This document shows positions 36,353-45,778 of a stretch of 64,000 bases of DNA, in pieces. A model generated the notes under the pieces. It made no database searches. It saw nothing but the letters and a program-made list of their open reading frames with translations, and was not told where the DNA came from. The translations under genes were made by a program, and so were the position numbers. This DNA is from Sporosarcina sp. FSL K6-3457 (GTDB lineage: Bacteria; Bacillota; Bacilli; Bacillales_A; Planococcaceae): the NCBI RefSeq assembly GCF_038007285.1, contig NZ_JBBOWX010000001.1, positions 2,125,501 to 2,189,500 on the forward strand, in the 5' to 3' direction. Position 1 is the stretch's first letter. Every line of letters starts with the position of its first letter.

Positions 36353-36905
36353 AGTTTGGATAATACAAAACCATACTCAACCGTGTCATGATGTCCCCGG
36401 AATTCTCATAACTATGGGGCCTATCAGCCTTGAAGCGAATGGAATCACCACTTCTCACGGTATATTCTTCATCATTGACGCGAATCGTTAGCTCTCCGTC
36501 AAAAATCGTTAACAACTCCTCAGTTCCTGCCATATGCGCATCCGCGCTTAGAAATCCACCTGGATCAATCTCCACTGAATAGATCTCAAAACGTTTGCTA
36601 TCTTCGAATGGGAAATGTGGATAGACCCGATATTTTCCATCATCTTCGGATAAGACTTGAATGTTACTTTTGGACACAACAATTGTATCTGGCTGCGGCT
36701 GATTGATGAGTACAGTGAAAGAAATCTTCAGTCCATTGGCTATTTTCCAGATGGTTGTAATCGTTGGCGCTGATTCGCCACGCTCGATTTGACCAATCAT
36801 CGTTTTGCTAACTCCCGTTAGTTCGGCCACCTTTTCAAGACTTAACTTTTTACTTTCTCTTAGCATTTTTAAATTTTTTGCGATTACAAGATGAATTTCC
36901 TGCAT
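36351..36905 (-). CDS. XRE-cupin transcriptional regulator
   Basis: 184 residues: helix-turn-helix 1-60 (LSLEKVAELTGVSKTMIGQIERGESAPTITTIWKIANGL) and a C-terminal cupin_2 domain (about 110-180, with DAHMAGTEELLTIFDGELTIRVNDEEYTVRSGDSIRFKADRPHSYEN). Such proteins (PuuR/SutR-like) sense small metabolites and control adjacent uptake or export genes. It is divergent from a LysE exporter, and three dyads lie in the shared 114-bp region, so control of that exporter and of itself is likely. Confidence 0.88.
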   Translation of the reverse strand: MQEIHLVIAKNLKMLRESKKLSLEKVAELTGVSKTMIGQIERGESAPTITTIWKIANGLKISFTVLINQPQPDTIVVSKSNIQVLSEDDGKYRVYPHFPFEDSKRFEIYSVEIDPGGFLSADAHMAGTEELLTIFDGELTIRVNDEEYTVRSGDSIRFKADRPHSYENSGDIMTRLSMVLYYPN

Positions 36906-36925
36906 GCAGACACCTCAATTTCTTC

Positions 36926-36994
36926 TGTACAATATAACGTCTGAATTGTACAATAAAAAGAAAACGTTATATCGTCTAATTTAGACAGTATAAC
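36926..36994. promoter_or_regulatory. divergent regulatory region with nested dyads
   Basis: Three perfect inverted repeats: TGTACAAT (36926-36933) with ATTGTACA (36945-36952); TATAACGT (36933-36940) with ACGTTATA (36964-36971); and GTCTAA-T-TTAGAC (36974-36986). TATAAC at 36989-36994 may be the -10 box for lysE. These are probably operators of the XRE-cupin regulator. Confidence 0.6.
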
Positions 36995-37019
36995 ATATCG
37001 GATAGGGGGAAGGTCTATT

Positions 37020-37601
37020 ATGCCAGTGGTCTCATTTTTGGTATATGTGTTTGTGATGAGTTTTACACCAGGTCCGAATAATATTATGGCGATGTTATTT
37101 GCGAATCAGTATGGATTTAAGAAGACACTTCGTTTCTGTCTAGGTGTAGGTGCGGGTTTCTTTGTTATCATGATTTTATCAAGCTATTTTAACCTTGTGC
37201 TTCATAATGTCATTCCTAAGATTGAATTGCCGATGATGATGTTAGGCGCAGGTTATATGCTGTATCTGGCTTACAAAATACTAACGAGTACTGCCGGTGG
37301 TAATGGGAATGATGGAGGCAAATATAATAGCTTTTTGGCTGGGATGCTACTGCAATTTGTCAATCCGAAGGGTGTTTTATATGGCATTACGGTCGTTGCG
37401 ACGTTCATTCTTCCATACTATAGCTCACATAGTAGTTTACTACTGCTGTCGTTATTTTTAGGTTTCGTCGGTATTCTGAGTACTGGTAGTTGGAGCCTTT
37501 TTGGTTCTATCTTTCAAAAGTTCTTAGCGAAATATAGGCAGCAATTTAATGTCGTGATGGCGTTGTTATTGGTCTATAGTGCTGTGTCAATTTTTATCTG
37601 A
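37020..37601 (+). CDS. LysE family exporter (copy 2)
   Basis: 193 residues, six helices. The signature SFTPGPNNIMAMLFANQYGFKKT is at the N-terminus and QFVNPKGVLYGITVVATFI is in the middle. The family exports amino acids or their derivatives. The divergent XRE-cupin gene and the dyads between them suggest metabolite-induced expression. AGGGGGAAGG lies before the ATG. Confidence 0.85.
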   Translation: MPVVSFLVYVFVMSFTPGPNNIMAMLFANQYGFKKTLRFCLGVGAGFFVIMILSSYFNLVLHNVIPKIELPMMMLGAGYMLYLAYKILTSTAGGNGNDGGKYNSFLAGMLLQFVNPKGVLYGITVVATFILPYYSSHSSLLLLSLFLGFVGILSTGSWSLFGSIFQKFLAKYRQQFNVVMALLLVYSAVSIFI

Positions 37602-37664
37602 ATTCAACCCCCGGCTGAATCCAGATAAAGCCGGAGGACGCAATTACGTCCAGGCATAATTGAT
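37601..37664. repeat. palindromic repeat element, copy 2
   Basis: A hairpin CTGAATTCAACC / GGCTGAATCCAG directly overlapping the lysE stop is followed by AAAGCCGGAGG and the tail ACGCAATTACGTCCAGGC ending in ATAATTGAT (37638-37664). The tail matches 7747-7773, and AAGCC plus the TGAATC hairpin are also shared. It is between convergent lysE and the RNase H-like gene, so it could act as a shared terminator region. Confidence 0.6.
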
Positions 37665-37674
37665 CTAATGGGAA

Positions 37675-38337
37675 CTAATCCGCTACGATTTCACTCGTTG
37701 CTGTAATAGAAATATCGTGCAGAGCTTGTGTCGCTAATCGATCTGCTTCTGCGTTTCTTTTTCGTCCCACTAGTTCGTATGTTGCTTGGATAGTGAGGTC
37801 TTTTAGTTTTGCTTCAATTCGGTCTGCCCACCTCGATAGATTATTTTCAAGTGTCGGCCATTCCTCGCTTAATTGGTTGATAACGACCTGTGAATCGCCA
37901 ATAAATCGGACGGGCAGATGATGGACATTCAACAGCTCAAGCTCCTGTAGACAGAGATATAGGGCTGCATATTCAGCTTCGTTATTAGATGTAAGTTCGA
38001 CAGAAGGAGCATTGCGCCGTAGTCTGTAAGACTTGCCGTTCTGGTCATAGTAAATGACGCAGCCCATTCCCGATTTCTTCGTCTCACGGTCGAAGCCACC
38101 GTCGAAATAGACTGTAATGTTATGTGGCTCCGTTTCAATTTCTTTCAAATACTTTCTCATCTCTTTAACTGTCCATATCGTGTCGAGTTGATCTGTAAAT
38201 AGAATACTTTTGATACGTCCGGTTCGTTCGATATCTTCCGCAAATAGCAAAGCCTTCGCTGCTGGCATTTCTTCAGAGCGAAAAATAGTTTCAGTACCCC
38301 TCGGTGTTTTGTAAGTCCATTCAATTAGAACACGCAT
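37675..38337 (-). CDS. RNase H-like protein (YpeP/YpdQ type)
   Basis: About 220 residues. An N-terminal domain of about 75 residues is followed by an RNase HI fold with a full acidic set: YFDGGFD, NNEAEYAALY, IGDSQVVINQL and NAEADRLA. It should cut the RNA strand in RNA-DNA hybrids, although several YpeP-type proteins show little activity as far as I know. GAGGAGG precedes GTG/ATG (38340/38337). It is distinct from RnhB/RnhC. Confidence 0.8.
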   Translation of the reverse strand: MRVLIEWTYKTPRGTETIFRSEEMPAAKALLFAEDIERTGRIKSILFTDQLDTIWTVKEMRKYLKEIETEPHNITVYFDGGFDRETKKSGMGCVIYYDQNGKSYRLRRNAPSVELTSNNEAEYAALYLCLQELELLNVHHLPVRFIGDSQVVINQLSEEWPTLENNLSRWADRIEAKLKDLTIQATYELVGRKRNAEADRLATQALHDISITATSEIVAD

Positions 38338-38582
38338 CACAAATCCTCCTCGTATATTAGTAGTAAGTCTACGAATTTAACTTCATTCTCTCTCTATAAA
38401 TTATATCCAATGTTAGCTGATTCTAAAACAATCTGGATTCTGCTAACTGTTAAAAGATGCAGTTAAAAAGTTACGGAAAATTAAATGTTTGATTTCAAGC
38501 TATTGACTATGCTAGAATCATTTCTTATGAGCCAGAGTAAACAAGTGGACTCAAAGATAAAACATTTGGAGGAATACAAGTA

Positions 38583-39227
38583 ATGAATATTTTAGTCGTA
38601 AAAGCAAATAACCGCCCAGCTTCAGAGGCAATCTCAAGCAAAATGTATGAAACATTTATGGAAAATATCAAGGATGCAAAAGATCTTAATATTACAACGT
38701 TTGACGTATTCTCAGAAGACATGCCTTATTTCGGACAAGACTTGTTCAACGCATTTGGCAAAATGCAAAACGGTGAACAACTATCTGACCTTGAGCAACG
38801 TCTTGTTGCAGCTAAACAAAAAGCGATGGACGCTTTAACAGCTGCTGATGTAGTTGTTTTCGCATTCCCATTGTGGAACTTAACAATTCCAGCACCATTA
38901 CAAACATTTGTTGACTATGTATATCAAGCAGGATATGCATTTAAATATAGCGAAGAAGGTCAAATGATTAGCTTAATGACAGAGAAAAAAGCAATCCTTC
39001 TTAATGCACGTGGTGGGGTATACTCAACACCTGAAATGGCACCGATGGAAATGTCAGCTACATATATGCGTAATGTATTTGGCGGCGTATTCGGTATGTC
39101 TGTTGAAGAGGTCATCATTGAAGGACATAATGCAATGCCAGATCAAGCAGAACAAATCGTTGCACAAGGCCTTGAAAAAGTAGCTGAAGTTGCAAAAGCA
39201 TTGGCTGCTCAACCAGCTACTGTATAA
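38583..39227 (+). CDS. azoR: FMN-dependent NADH:azo/quinone reductase
   Basis: Flavodoxin-like reductase of 214 residues that reduces quinones or azo compounds with NADH. Motifs: MNILVVKANNRP at the N-terminus for the FMN phosphate, VVVFAFPLWNLTIPAPLQTFVDY and LLNARGGVYS. AzoR proteins protect against electrophile and thiol stress. TGGAGG precedes the ATG. It ends with a terminator before the Rrf2 operon, which may share a regulator. Confidence 0.87.
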   Translation: MNILVVKANNRPASEAISSKMYETFMENIKDAKDLNITTFDVFSEDMPYFGQDLFNAFGKMQNGEQLSDLEQRLVAAKQKAMDALTAADVVVFAFPLWNLTIPAPLQTFVDYVYQAGYAFKYSEEGQMISLMTEKKAILLNARGGVYSTPEMAPMEMSATYMRNVFGGVFGMSVEEVIIEGHNAMPDQAEQIVAQGLEKVAEVAKALAAQPATV

Positions 39228-39250
39228 GACACAAGTAAATAAGTTCAGTC

Positions 39251-39285
39251 AATCCCTTCGTGAAGTTTTAGCGAGGGGATTTTTG
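39251..39285 (+). terminator. intrinsic terminator after azoR
   Basis: AATCCCTTCG (39251-39260) with CGAGGGGATT (39272-39281), then TTTT. Confidence 0.75.
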
Positions 39286-39370
39286 TATGTATTAAAGAAT
39301 CAGAGTGGAGGAATTTGCTGACTGCGAATAAATAAGACAAAACGTTTTACTTTTAGATTTCGACAAGTTA

Positions 39371-39403
39371 AACTAACGTGGATAATGAATATCCGAGTTA
39401 GTT
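39371..39403. promoter_or_regulatory. inverted repeat upstream of rrf2 gene
   Basis: AACTAAC-GT-GGATA and TATCC-GA-GTTAGTT form a 12-bp dyad with a 5-nt loop. Its place just before the Rrf2 gene suggests a regulator site or a 5' leader structure. No T run follows. Confidence 0.5.
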
Positions 39404-39453
39404 GAGAATGAGAAGTGTCAAAAAACATCTTTTTAAAAAAGGGGCTAGGTATC

Positions 39454-39933
39454 ATGCAGATGAAAACCGGTGTTGAACAATCTGTCTACGCCATTCTGAT
39501 TCTGAATATGTTGCCAGATCGAGCGGTATTGCCAGGAGAAGCAATAAGCCAACAGTTGGGAACCTCACCGACTTACTTTCAAAAACTATTGAGAAAGCTA
39601 GTAAGTGCAGACCTAATTACCTCTGTTGCAGGCGTCAAGGGCGGTTTTAAATTAAAGAAAAAACCTGAAGAGATTCGAGTGTACGATGTTTATCTTGCCA
39701 TAGAAGGTCAACAATCCCTTTATTCTCCAAGTGGTATCTTCGATGACATGCTTGAACTGGAAAAAGAAGAAGAATGCTGTTTGTTGACCGATTTAATGGA
39801 TGAAGCTGAATCGACTTGGAAAACGGTTTTGAAGCGTGAAACAATGGCATCGCTATCTGCTGAAACAAGGAATCGTTTTCCTGAAAAAGTGGAAGGCTTA
39901 AAGGAATGGGTAAAAGAAAGAATGGTTTTATAA
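39454..39933 (+). CDS. Rrf2 family transcriptional regulator
   Basis: About 159 residues. The N-terminal winged helix has MKTGVEQSVYAILILNMLP, LPGEAISQQLGTSPTYFQKLLRKLV and the wing GVKGGFKL. The Cys pair ECC near residue 108 may sense redox or thiol state, although this is not the three-Cys cluster pattern of IscR/NsrR. Start choice is open: ATG 39454, ATG 39460, or a GTG at 39415. It heads a five-gene block (20, 16, -4 and 14 bp spacing) with two flavin oxidoreductases, YnzC and Hsp33. Confidence 0.83.
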   Translation: MQMKTGVEQSVYAILILNMLPDRAVLPGEAISQQLGTSPTYFQKLLRKLVSADLITSVAGVKGGFKLKKKPEEIRVYDVYLAIEGQQSLYSPSGIFDDMLELEKEEECCLLTDLMDEAESTWKTVLKRETMASLSAETRNRFPEKVEGLKEWVKERMVL

Positions 39934-39953
39934 GAAAATAGGAGAATCACTAT

Positions 39954-40901
39954 ATGGACAAATTTCAATTACATCATGGTTTTGCACAAACATTTAAAGA
40001 CAATATATTAACACTTGGGCTAGCCTTTCCTTTGGAGTCGTATGAAGGAAGCTTCCCGAGGATGGATTTGGATGAGCAAATGTTACTGGCGAAAAATGCG
40101 GAAAGTTTAGGATTCGCCTCTCTGTTTGTTAGAGATTCCCCGCTTTATGATTCGAATTTTGGTGATGTTGGAGCTCTATACGACCCATGGGTGTTTCTTA
40201 CTTACGTAGCAGCACATACGGACCGAATTGCACTTGGTACTTCGAGTATTGTGACGACATTACGCCACCCGCTACACGTGGCCAAGTCAGCTGCCTCACT
40301 GGACACAATATCTAAACAGCGATTGTTGTTAGGTGTTGCAACTGGTGACAGGCCTATTGAATTCCCAGTATTTAAAGTGGATGTTAACGAAAAAGCAGCG
40401 TTATTTAGAGAGTCCATAGTGGTAATGAAAAAAGTCTGGCAAGAATCATTTCCGCAAATTCAGACAGAGCACGTTGACATGCTACAAGGTGATGTCGTTC
40501 CAAAACCAATGTTATCGGACATTCCGATTTTTGGTACAGGGTATTCTGGCCAAACGATTGAATGGCTAGCGAAGCATACAGATGGTTGGTTATTTTATTC
40601 CCAAGGGGTCAAGGAACAGCGTGAACTTGTGAAAAAATGGCGAGAGGCAGCTGGTGGATTCAAACCATTTGCGCAAGCTTTGGCAATCGACTTATCAGAG
40701 AATCCAAATGAAGCACCTAAACCGATAACGGGTGGGTTTAGATCGGGTTATAAGTTTTTAATTGATTATTTACATGCTTACCAGGATGCTGGCGTTAATC
40801 ACGTCATTTTTGGTTTGAAAAACGGTATGCGCCCGGCAACAGAAGTAATTCAAGAATTAGGAGAATATGTGGTACCTCATTTTCCTACAAATACACGATG
40901 A
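39954..40901 (+). CDS. LLM-class flavin oxidoreductase
   Basis: Luciferase-like monooxygenase of 315 residues (TIM barrel). Typical parts: LGLAFPLESYEGS, LFVRDSPLYDSNFGDVGALYDPWVFLTYVAAHTDRIALGTSSI (split across strands), ATGDRPIEFPVF and GTGYSGQTIEWLAKHTDGWLFY. It resembles the BA3436-type oxidoreductase family (TIGR03571), as remembered. Substrate unknown; uses FMN supplied by a reductase. Second gene of the Rrf2 operon. Confidence 0.8.
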   Translation: MDKFQLHHGFAQTFKDNILTLGLAFPLESYEGSFPRMDLDEQMLLAKNAESLGFASLFVRDSPLYDSNFGDVGALYDPWVFLTYVAAHTDRIALGTSSIVTTLRHPLHVAKSAASLDTISKQRLLLGVATGDRPIEFPVFKVDVNEKAALFRESIVVMKKVWQESFPQIQTEHVDMLQGDVVPKPMLSDIPIFGTGYSGQTIEWLAKHTDGWLFYSQGVKEQRELVKKWREAAGGFKPFAQALAIDLSENPNEAPKPITGGFRSGYKFLIDYLHAYQDAGVNHVIFGLKNGMRPATEVIQELGEYVVPHFPTNTR

Positions 40902-40917
40902 AAGAAGTGGCATATAG

Positions 40918-41139
40918 ATGATAAAAGGTCTAGATCGCATTAATGAATTAGCGAAAAAACAGCGAGAAGAAGGTTTAACAAATGCTGAAATGGTTGAACA
41001 AACAGTGTTACAACAAGATTACTTACGTGAAATTCGCGGACAGGTACTCAATACCGTGTCTGGCATAACTGTACTGGACCCACTTGGTAATGACGTGACA
41101 CCTGACAAAGTACAGCAGGAGAGGAAGTTAACGCTATGA
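40918..41139 (+). CDS. ynzC: DUF896/UPF0291 protein YnzC-like
   Basis: 73 residues with the family start IDRINELAKK-type sequence (LDRINELAKKQREEGLT), then EMVEQTVLQQDYLREIRGQVLN and a C-terminal segment with DPLGNDVTPDKV. YnzC of B. subtilis is a small helical-hairpin protein of unclear function. It overlaps the next gene by 4 nt, so it belongs to the Rrf2 operon. This neighbourhood is not the usual lexA-yneA one. Confidence 0.85.
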   Translation: MIKGLDRINELAKKQREEGLTNAEMVEQTVLQQDYLREIRGQVLNTVSGITVLDPLGNDVTPDKVQQERKLTL

Positions 41140-42128
41140 GGTTAAGTGTTCTGGATCAGGCACCGGTAACAAAGGGCAATAATGCAGTGGGTGCTTTGAA
41201 AAAAGCAGAAGAGCTAGCTATTTTGACAGATGAATTAGGCTACCGACGAATGTGGATGGCGGAGCATCATGGAACAGATACCTTCGCAAGTTCAGCTCCT
41301 GAGGTGACAGCGGCGCATCTAGCCGCCAGAACGAAACAAATTCATATCGGTACTGGTGGCACAATGATGATGCATTATTCACCACTAAAACTGGCTGAAG
41401 TATTTAAAACACTGAGCGCCTTTTCACCAGGTAGAATTGATTTTGGTGTAGGTCGAGCGCCAGGCGGGGATAATGATTCCATCTATGCTCTATCCGAAGG
41501 GCGTCCTCCGATGGTCAACAATATGTATGAAAAATTCGATATAGCTCTGCAATTGATCAATGATGAAGTACCAGACAATCGTCTTTACAATAAAACAATC
41601 GCAACACCATCCCACGTTGTTTTACCTGAAGCCTGGTTATTAGGTTCGAGTGGAAATAGTGCCATTCAAGCAGGACGTATGGGCGTTGGTTATTCTTTTG
41701 CACAATTTTTTAATGGCCAGCTATCCGAATCAATTTTGGAGGCTTATAAGAAGAACTTTCAGCCTTCAGCATTTATGGAGAAACCAGAAATCAATGTTTC
41801 TTATATGGTGACAACGGCCGAAACAACAGAAGAAGCTGAGTTTGAGGCAGCGCCACAAGATATTTGGCGTTTACTGTTTATGAAAGGCAAAGTCGGGCAA
41901 GTTTTGACGCCTGAAGAAGCCCGTGATTATCCGCTGACGGAAATGGATCGCATGATGATTCAAGATAGCCGTAAAATCCACTTAGTGGGATCTGCAAAAG
42001 AAATTGCAGCGCGATTACAACAAGAGCAACAACAATATGGATTTGACGAAGCAATGATTTGCAGCATTCCTCATTCACAAGAGAAACGTTTGAATGTCTA
42101 TCGCTTATTAGCACAGGAATTGCTTTAG
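41136..42128 (+). CDS. LLM-class flavin oxidoreductase, MsnO8 type
   Basis: 330 residues. [11 protein letters not shown] at the N-terminus and [19 protein letters not shown] are typical of the MsnO8/YceB-like LLM group, with [22 protein letters not shown] and [13 protein letters not shown] following. This is a different subfamily from the LLM enzyme at 39954. The start overlaps ynzC (ATGA) and hslO follows after 14 bp. Substrate unknown. Confidence 0.85.
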   Translation: MRLSVLDQAPVTKGNNAVGALKKAEELAILTDELGYRRMWMAEHHGTDTFASSAPEVTAAHLAARTKQIHIGTGGTMMMHYSPLKLAEVFKTLSAFSPGRIDFGVGRAPGGDNDSIYALSEGRPPMVNNMYEKFDIALQLINDEVPDNRLYNKTIATPSHVVLPEAWLLGSSGNSAIQAGRMGVGYSFAQFFNGQLSESILEAYKKNFQPSAFMEKPEINVSYMVTTAETTEEAEFEAAPQDIWRLLFMKGKVGQVLTPEEARDYPLTEMDRMMIQDSRKIHLVGSAKEIAARLQQEQQQYGFDEAMICSIPHSQEKRLNVYRLLAQELL

Positions 42129-42142
42129 GAAAGAGAGGAAGT

Positions 42143-43030
42143 ATGGAAATGAAGGATTATTTAGTAAAAGCAACTGCTTATAACAATCAGGTGCGTGCCT
42201 ATGCGGCAATCACAACAGAAACTGTCGGAGAAGCGGAGCGTCGCCATCAAACTTGGCCAACTGCATCCGCGGCGCTTGGGCGTTCAATGACAGCCGGCGT
42301 AATACTAGGCGCTATGCTGAAGGGCGAGGAAAAACTATCGATAAAAATTGCTGGTGGTGGTCCAATCGGAACGATTTTAGTCGATGCAAACACTAAAGGA
42401 GAAGTGAGGGGCTATGTGACAAATCCTCAAACTCATTTTGATTTAAATGATCAAGGTAAACTAGATGTGAAAAGAGCCGTTGGAACAGATGGCATGCTGA
42501 CAGTATCGAAGGATATTGGCTTACAACAGCCTTTTGTTGGATATGTTCCTCTTGTATCAGGTGAGTTAGGCGAGGATTTCACAGCGTATATTGTGAACTC
42601 GGAGCAAGTGCCCTCCTCTGTAGGAGTAGGTGTTTTAGTCAATCCGGACCAAACGATTCAAGCGGCGGGTGGCTTTATCATTCAACTAATGCCTGGAACA
42701 GATGATAAGACCATCCAACTGATTGAAGAACGTTTGAAAGACATCACGCCTATTTCTTCAATGGTGGAGCAGGGAATGACGCCTGAACAAATACTCGAAC
42801 AAGTATTAGGGGCTGGAAATGTGAAGTTTCTAGAGACAATTCCCGTTCAGTTTCAATGCCAGTGCTCTGAGGAGAGGATTACCAATGCCATTATTAGTTT
42901 AGGTGGCGCCGAGATTCAAGACATGATTCAGACGGACGGGCAAGCCGACGCAAACTGTCATTTTTGTAATGAAAACTACCATTTCTCTAAACAAGATTTG
43001 GAAGTATTATTGGAATCGGCAATTTCATAA
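42143..43030 (+). CDS. hslO: redox-regulated chaperone Hsp33
   Basis: Holdase chaperone that unfolds and activates when its four zinc-binding cysteines are oxidised. Cysteines are in CQCS and CHFC near the C-terminus (separated by about 30 residues). The body has [49 protein letters not shown] and [15 protein letters not shown], close to B. subtilis HslO. ATG at 42143 (or 42149) after GAGAGGAAG. Last gene of the Rrf2 operon, which fits a redox-stress role. Confidence 0.93.
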   Translation: MEMKDYLVKATAYNNQVRAYAAITTETVGEAERRHQTWPTASAALGRSMTAGVILGAMLKGEEKLSIKIAGGGPIGTILVDANTKGEVRGYVTNPQTHFDLNDQGKLDVKRAVGTDGMLTVSKDIGLQQPFVGYVPLVSGELGEDFTAYIVNSEQVPSSVGVGVLVNPDQTIQAAGGFIIQLMPGTDDKTIQLIEERLKDITPISSMVEQGMTPEQILEQVLGAGNVKFLETIPVQFQCQCSEERITNAIISLGGAEIQDMIQTDGQADANCHFCNENYHFSKQDLEVLLESAIS

Positions 43031-43052
43031 AGTTTATGTTGTTCATACCATT

Positions 43053-43092
43053 AAAAGTCATCTTTTCAATTATAGAAAAGATGGCTTTTTTG
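43053..43092 (+). terminator. intrinsic terminator after hslO
   Basis: AAAAGTCATCTTTTC (43053-43067) with GAAAAGATGGCTTTTTT (43075-43091). Confidence 0.8.
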
Positions 43093-43189
43093 TTGATGTA
43101 AATTAGCTAATGGATAGGCAGATTGATGAATATCTCATAGTAATGTCTGTATATGCATGCTATGATGCAACAAATAGGGGGAATGGAAA

Positions 43190-44341
43190 TTGAACAATCA
43201 ACGTTGGCTTTCACGGAATTTCTTGGTGTTTTTTTTAACCTGGGGAGTATTTTTGCCCTATTGGACAGGATGGCTTGTGCAGGCAAAAGGATTAAGTGTG
43301 GCAGAAGCTAGTCTAATCATGGGATTTGGCTTATTGGCGCGTGGTGCGTCGACGCTGTTTGCCTTCCCATTTGTATCTAAATATTGGAGTAGCCAAACGG
43401 TTATTCTTGTTTTGACAGTTTGTTCACTTGTGGCGACGCTGCTTTATATTCCTATTTCGTCATTTAATACGCTTTTCGTTGTAACCATTCTATTTAGTGC
43501 TGTTTATCCGGCTTTACTTCCTGCTGTCGAAAGCACGGCGAGTGCATTGGTACAGCAAGGTGATGTGAATTACGGGAAAAGTCGTTCTTATGGTTCACTA
43601 GGCTTTGTTATTTCAGTGCTTATCGTGAGTGTCGTAACGGGTTATTTTGGAGAACAGGCGATTTTATGGAGTATGATAGCAGGACTTTGTTTCATACTAT
43701 TCATCCACTTTTTACCGACACCAGCTGTACTGTTAGTGAAGCCGACAATTGGAGAACGTAAAGAGTCACTAACGATGCGTAGCTTATGGCAAGTTAAAAG
43801 CTTTCCAATCGTATTGCTTGTCGTTGTGTTACTGCAAGGTGCACATGCATCTTATTATAATTATGGTTATATTTATTTGCAGAATTTACATATCAAGAAC
43901 TATTATATTGGGCTGATTATTAATATTGCAATTATTTTTGAAATTCTTTACTTTGCGAAGGCTGATCACCTGTTTAAGAAATGGAAGCCCTCGTCGCTAT
44001 TATTGCTAGCGGCAGCGGGATCGACTCTACGTTGGATACTTGTGTATTTGTTCCCAAATGTGTGGATGTTTATGTTCTCGCAAAGCTTGCATGCACTATC
44101 GTTTGGAGTTGCACATTATGCATTTATTCTTTATATAACTAAAAATTTACCCAAGCAACAAATTCCAAATGCGCAAGGCGTTTATTCAGCTTTTGCATTG
44201 AGTTTGAGCACTGCTATTTTAACGTTAGTAGGGGGATTTTTATACGAAATTTCTCCGGGGCTTGCGTTTTTAGGGATGATTGTGTGTACAGTGCCAGCGA
44301 TATTGCTAATTGTGGTGACAAGAAAGCATTATGATTATTAA
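43190..44341 (+). CDS. MFS transporter, MFS_1-like (HcaT-like)
   Basis: 383 residues with about 12 helices. RWLSRNFLVFFLTWGVFLPYW at the N-terminus and KSRSYGSLGFVISVLIVSVVTG in the middle fit the MFS_1-like/PPP-type group (3-phenylpropionate or nucleoside transport). Substrate is unclear. TTG start at 43190 after GGGGGAATGG. Standing alone after the hslO terminator. Confidence 0.8.
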   Translation: MNNQRWLSRNFLVFFLTWGVFLPYWTGWLVQAKGLSVAEASLIMGFGLLARGASTLFAFPFVSKYWSSQTVILVLTVCSLVATLLYIPISSFNTLFVVTILFSAVYPALLPAVESTASALVQQGDVNYGKSRSYGSLGFVISVLIVSVVTGYFGEQAILWSMIAGLCFILFIHFLPTPAVLLVKPTIGERKESLTMRSLWQVKSFPIVLLVVVLLQGAHASYYNYGYIYLQNLHIKNYYIGLIINIAIIFEILYFAKADHLFKKWKPSSLLLLAAAGSTLRWILVYLFPNVWMFMFSQSLHALSFGVAHYAFILYITKNLPKQQIPNAQGVYSAFALSLSTAILTLVGGFLYEISPGLAFLGMIVCTVPAILLIVVTRKHYDY

Positions 44342-44365
44342 TGAATACTCTATTGAATAAAACGT

Positions 44366-44405
44366 AAGAAGCTAGGTTCTGCATAATCTGAGAACCTAGC
44401 TTCTT
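44366..44405. terminator. bidirectional terminator
   Basis: AAGAAGCTAGGTTCT (44366-44380) and AGAACCTAGCTTCTT (44391-44405) are a 15-bp perfect stem. It lies between the convergent MFS and glnA genes. Confidence 0.85.
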
Positions 44406-44420
44406 TCATTTCATTTTTCA

Positions 44421-45758
44421 TTAATACATCTTCATATAATGTTCAACTTCCCACGGGTGTACAGTAATTCGATAACTTTCCCATTCCACTTTCTTTTCTT
44501 CCATAAAGTTTTCAAAGATGTGTTTGCCAAGTGCCTCTTGAATGACGTCATCTTTGCTGAGTGCGATGAGTGCGTGGTCAAGATCCGTTGGCAAAGTTCC
44601 GATGCCGAGTTCTTTTAGCTCGGAAGGCTTCATCTCGTAAATATTGCGGTCAATCGGTTTTGGTGGTGTTAGTTTACGTTTGATGCCGTCTAGTCCTGCT
44701 TTTAGGATTGCGGCCATTGCAAGATAAGGATTCGCAGCGGAGTCAACGGAACGAACTTCAATACGTGTGCTAATCCCCCGAGATGCTGGAATCCGAATGA
44801 GTGGGCTACGGTTTTGAGCGGACCAAGCGATATAGCAGGGTGCCTCGTAGCCCGGGACGAGCCGTTTGTATGAGTTAACGGTCGGATTTGTCACAGCTGT
44901 AAAACCAGGAACATGTTCGAGAATACCAGCCATGAATTGATAAGCGGTTTGACTCAGCTTCAGTTCACCTGCTTCGTCAACAAAAGCATTTTCACCATCT
45001 GTAAACAGGGATACATTGCAATGCATACCTGAGCCATTGACACCGAAAATTGGTTTAGGCATGAATGTTGCGTGCAAGCCGTGTTTACGTGCAATGGTTT
45101 TGACGACGAGTTTAAACGTTTGGATGTTGTCACAGGCCGTGAGAACGTCTGCGTATTTAAAGTCAATTTCATGCTGTCCAGGTGCGCACTCATGATGAGA
45201 GGCTTCAACCTCAAAGCCCATTTCCTCGAGCTCCAGGACGATATCACGTCGACAGTTTTCTCCGAGATCCATCGGTGATAGATCGAAATAACCGCCGTTG
45301 TCGTTCAATTCCATTGTAGGTTGCTTATTGTCATCGAGCTTGAACAGGAAGAATTCTGGTTCTGGTCCGAGATTGAAGTCTGTGAACCCAAGCTCCTTCA
45401 TTTCCTTCAATACACGTTTTAAATTACCACGAGGATCACCTGCAAATGGTAATCCGTTGGCAAGTGAGACATCACAGATGAGCCGTGCAACTTTTCCTTT
45501 TCCCGAAGGCCAAGGGAATACCATCCATGTATTCAGATCTGGTATGAGGTACATATCTGATTCTTCAATTCGAACAAATCCTTCGATAGAAGAGCCGTCA
45601 AACATCATTTTATTATCTAGTGCCTTTTCGAGCTGGCTAATGGGAATCTCTACGTTTTTTATCATTCCTAAAATATCCGTAAATTGTAGGCGAACAAAAT
45701 TTACATTGTCGTCCTCTACAAATTTCCGAATGTCTTCTTTGGTGTAATTCCTCATCAT
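44421..45758 (-). CDS. glnA: glutamine synthetase type I
   Basis: Makes glutamine from glutamate, ammonia and ATP. 445 residues, GSI-alpha type. [21 protein letters not shown] contains the Arg of the feedback site of Bacillus Gln[48 protein letters not shown] and [16 protein letters not shown] are the ATP/glutamate motifs. No Tyr-adenylylation site as in the beta type is evident. Bacillales glnA is usually preceded by glnR. Here the upstream space is occupied by a TnpB element, and no glnR or clear GlnR/TnrA box was found. Confidence 0.95.
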   Translation of the reverse strand: MMRNYTKEDIRKFVEDDNVNFVRLQFTDILGMIKNVEIPISQLEKALDNKMMFDGSSIEGFVRIEESDMYLIPDLNTWMVFPWPSGKGKVARLICDVSLANGLPFAGDPRGNLKRVLKEMKELGFTDFNLGPEPEFFLFKLDDNKQPTMELNDNGGYFDLSPMDLGENCRRDIVLELEEMGFEVEASHHECAPGQHEIDFKYADVLTACDNIQTFKLVVKTIARKHGLHATFMPKPIFGVNGSGMHCNVSLFTDGENAFVDEAGELKLSQTAYQFMAGILEHVPGFTAVTNPTVNSYKRLVPGYEAPCYIAWSAQNRSPLIRIPASRGISTRIEVRSVDSAANPYLAMAAILKAGLDGIKRKLTPPKPIDRNIYEMKPSELKELGIGTLPTDLDHALIALSKDDVIQEALGKHIFENFMEEKKVEWESYRITVHPWEVEHYMKMY

Positions 45759-45778
45759 GCCACTCTGCTACTAAAAAA

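Noticed and set aside
45298-45747. 149-codon ORF on the plus strand opposite glnA
   Set aside because: It lies wholly antisense to a highly conserved gene, has no ribosome binding site and looks like a codon-bias shadow. Similar shadows lie opposite the MFS gene (27561-27929, 28203-28562) and istA.
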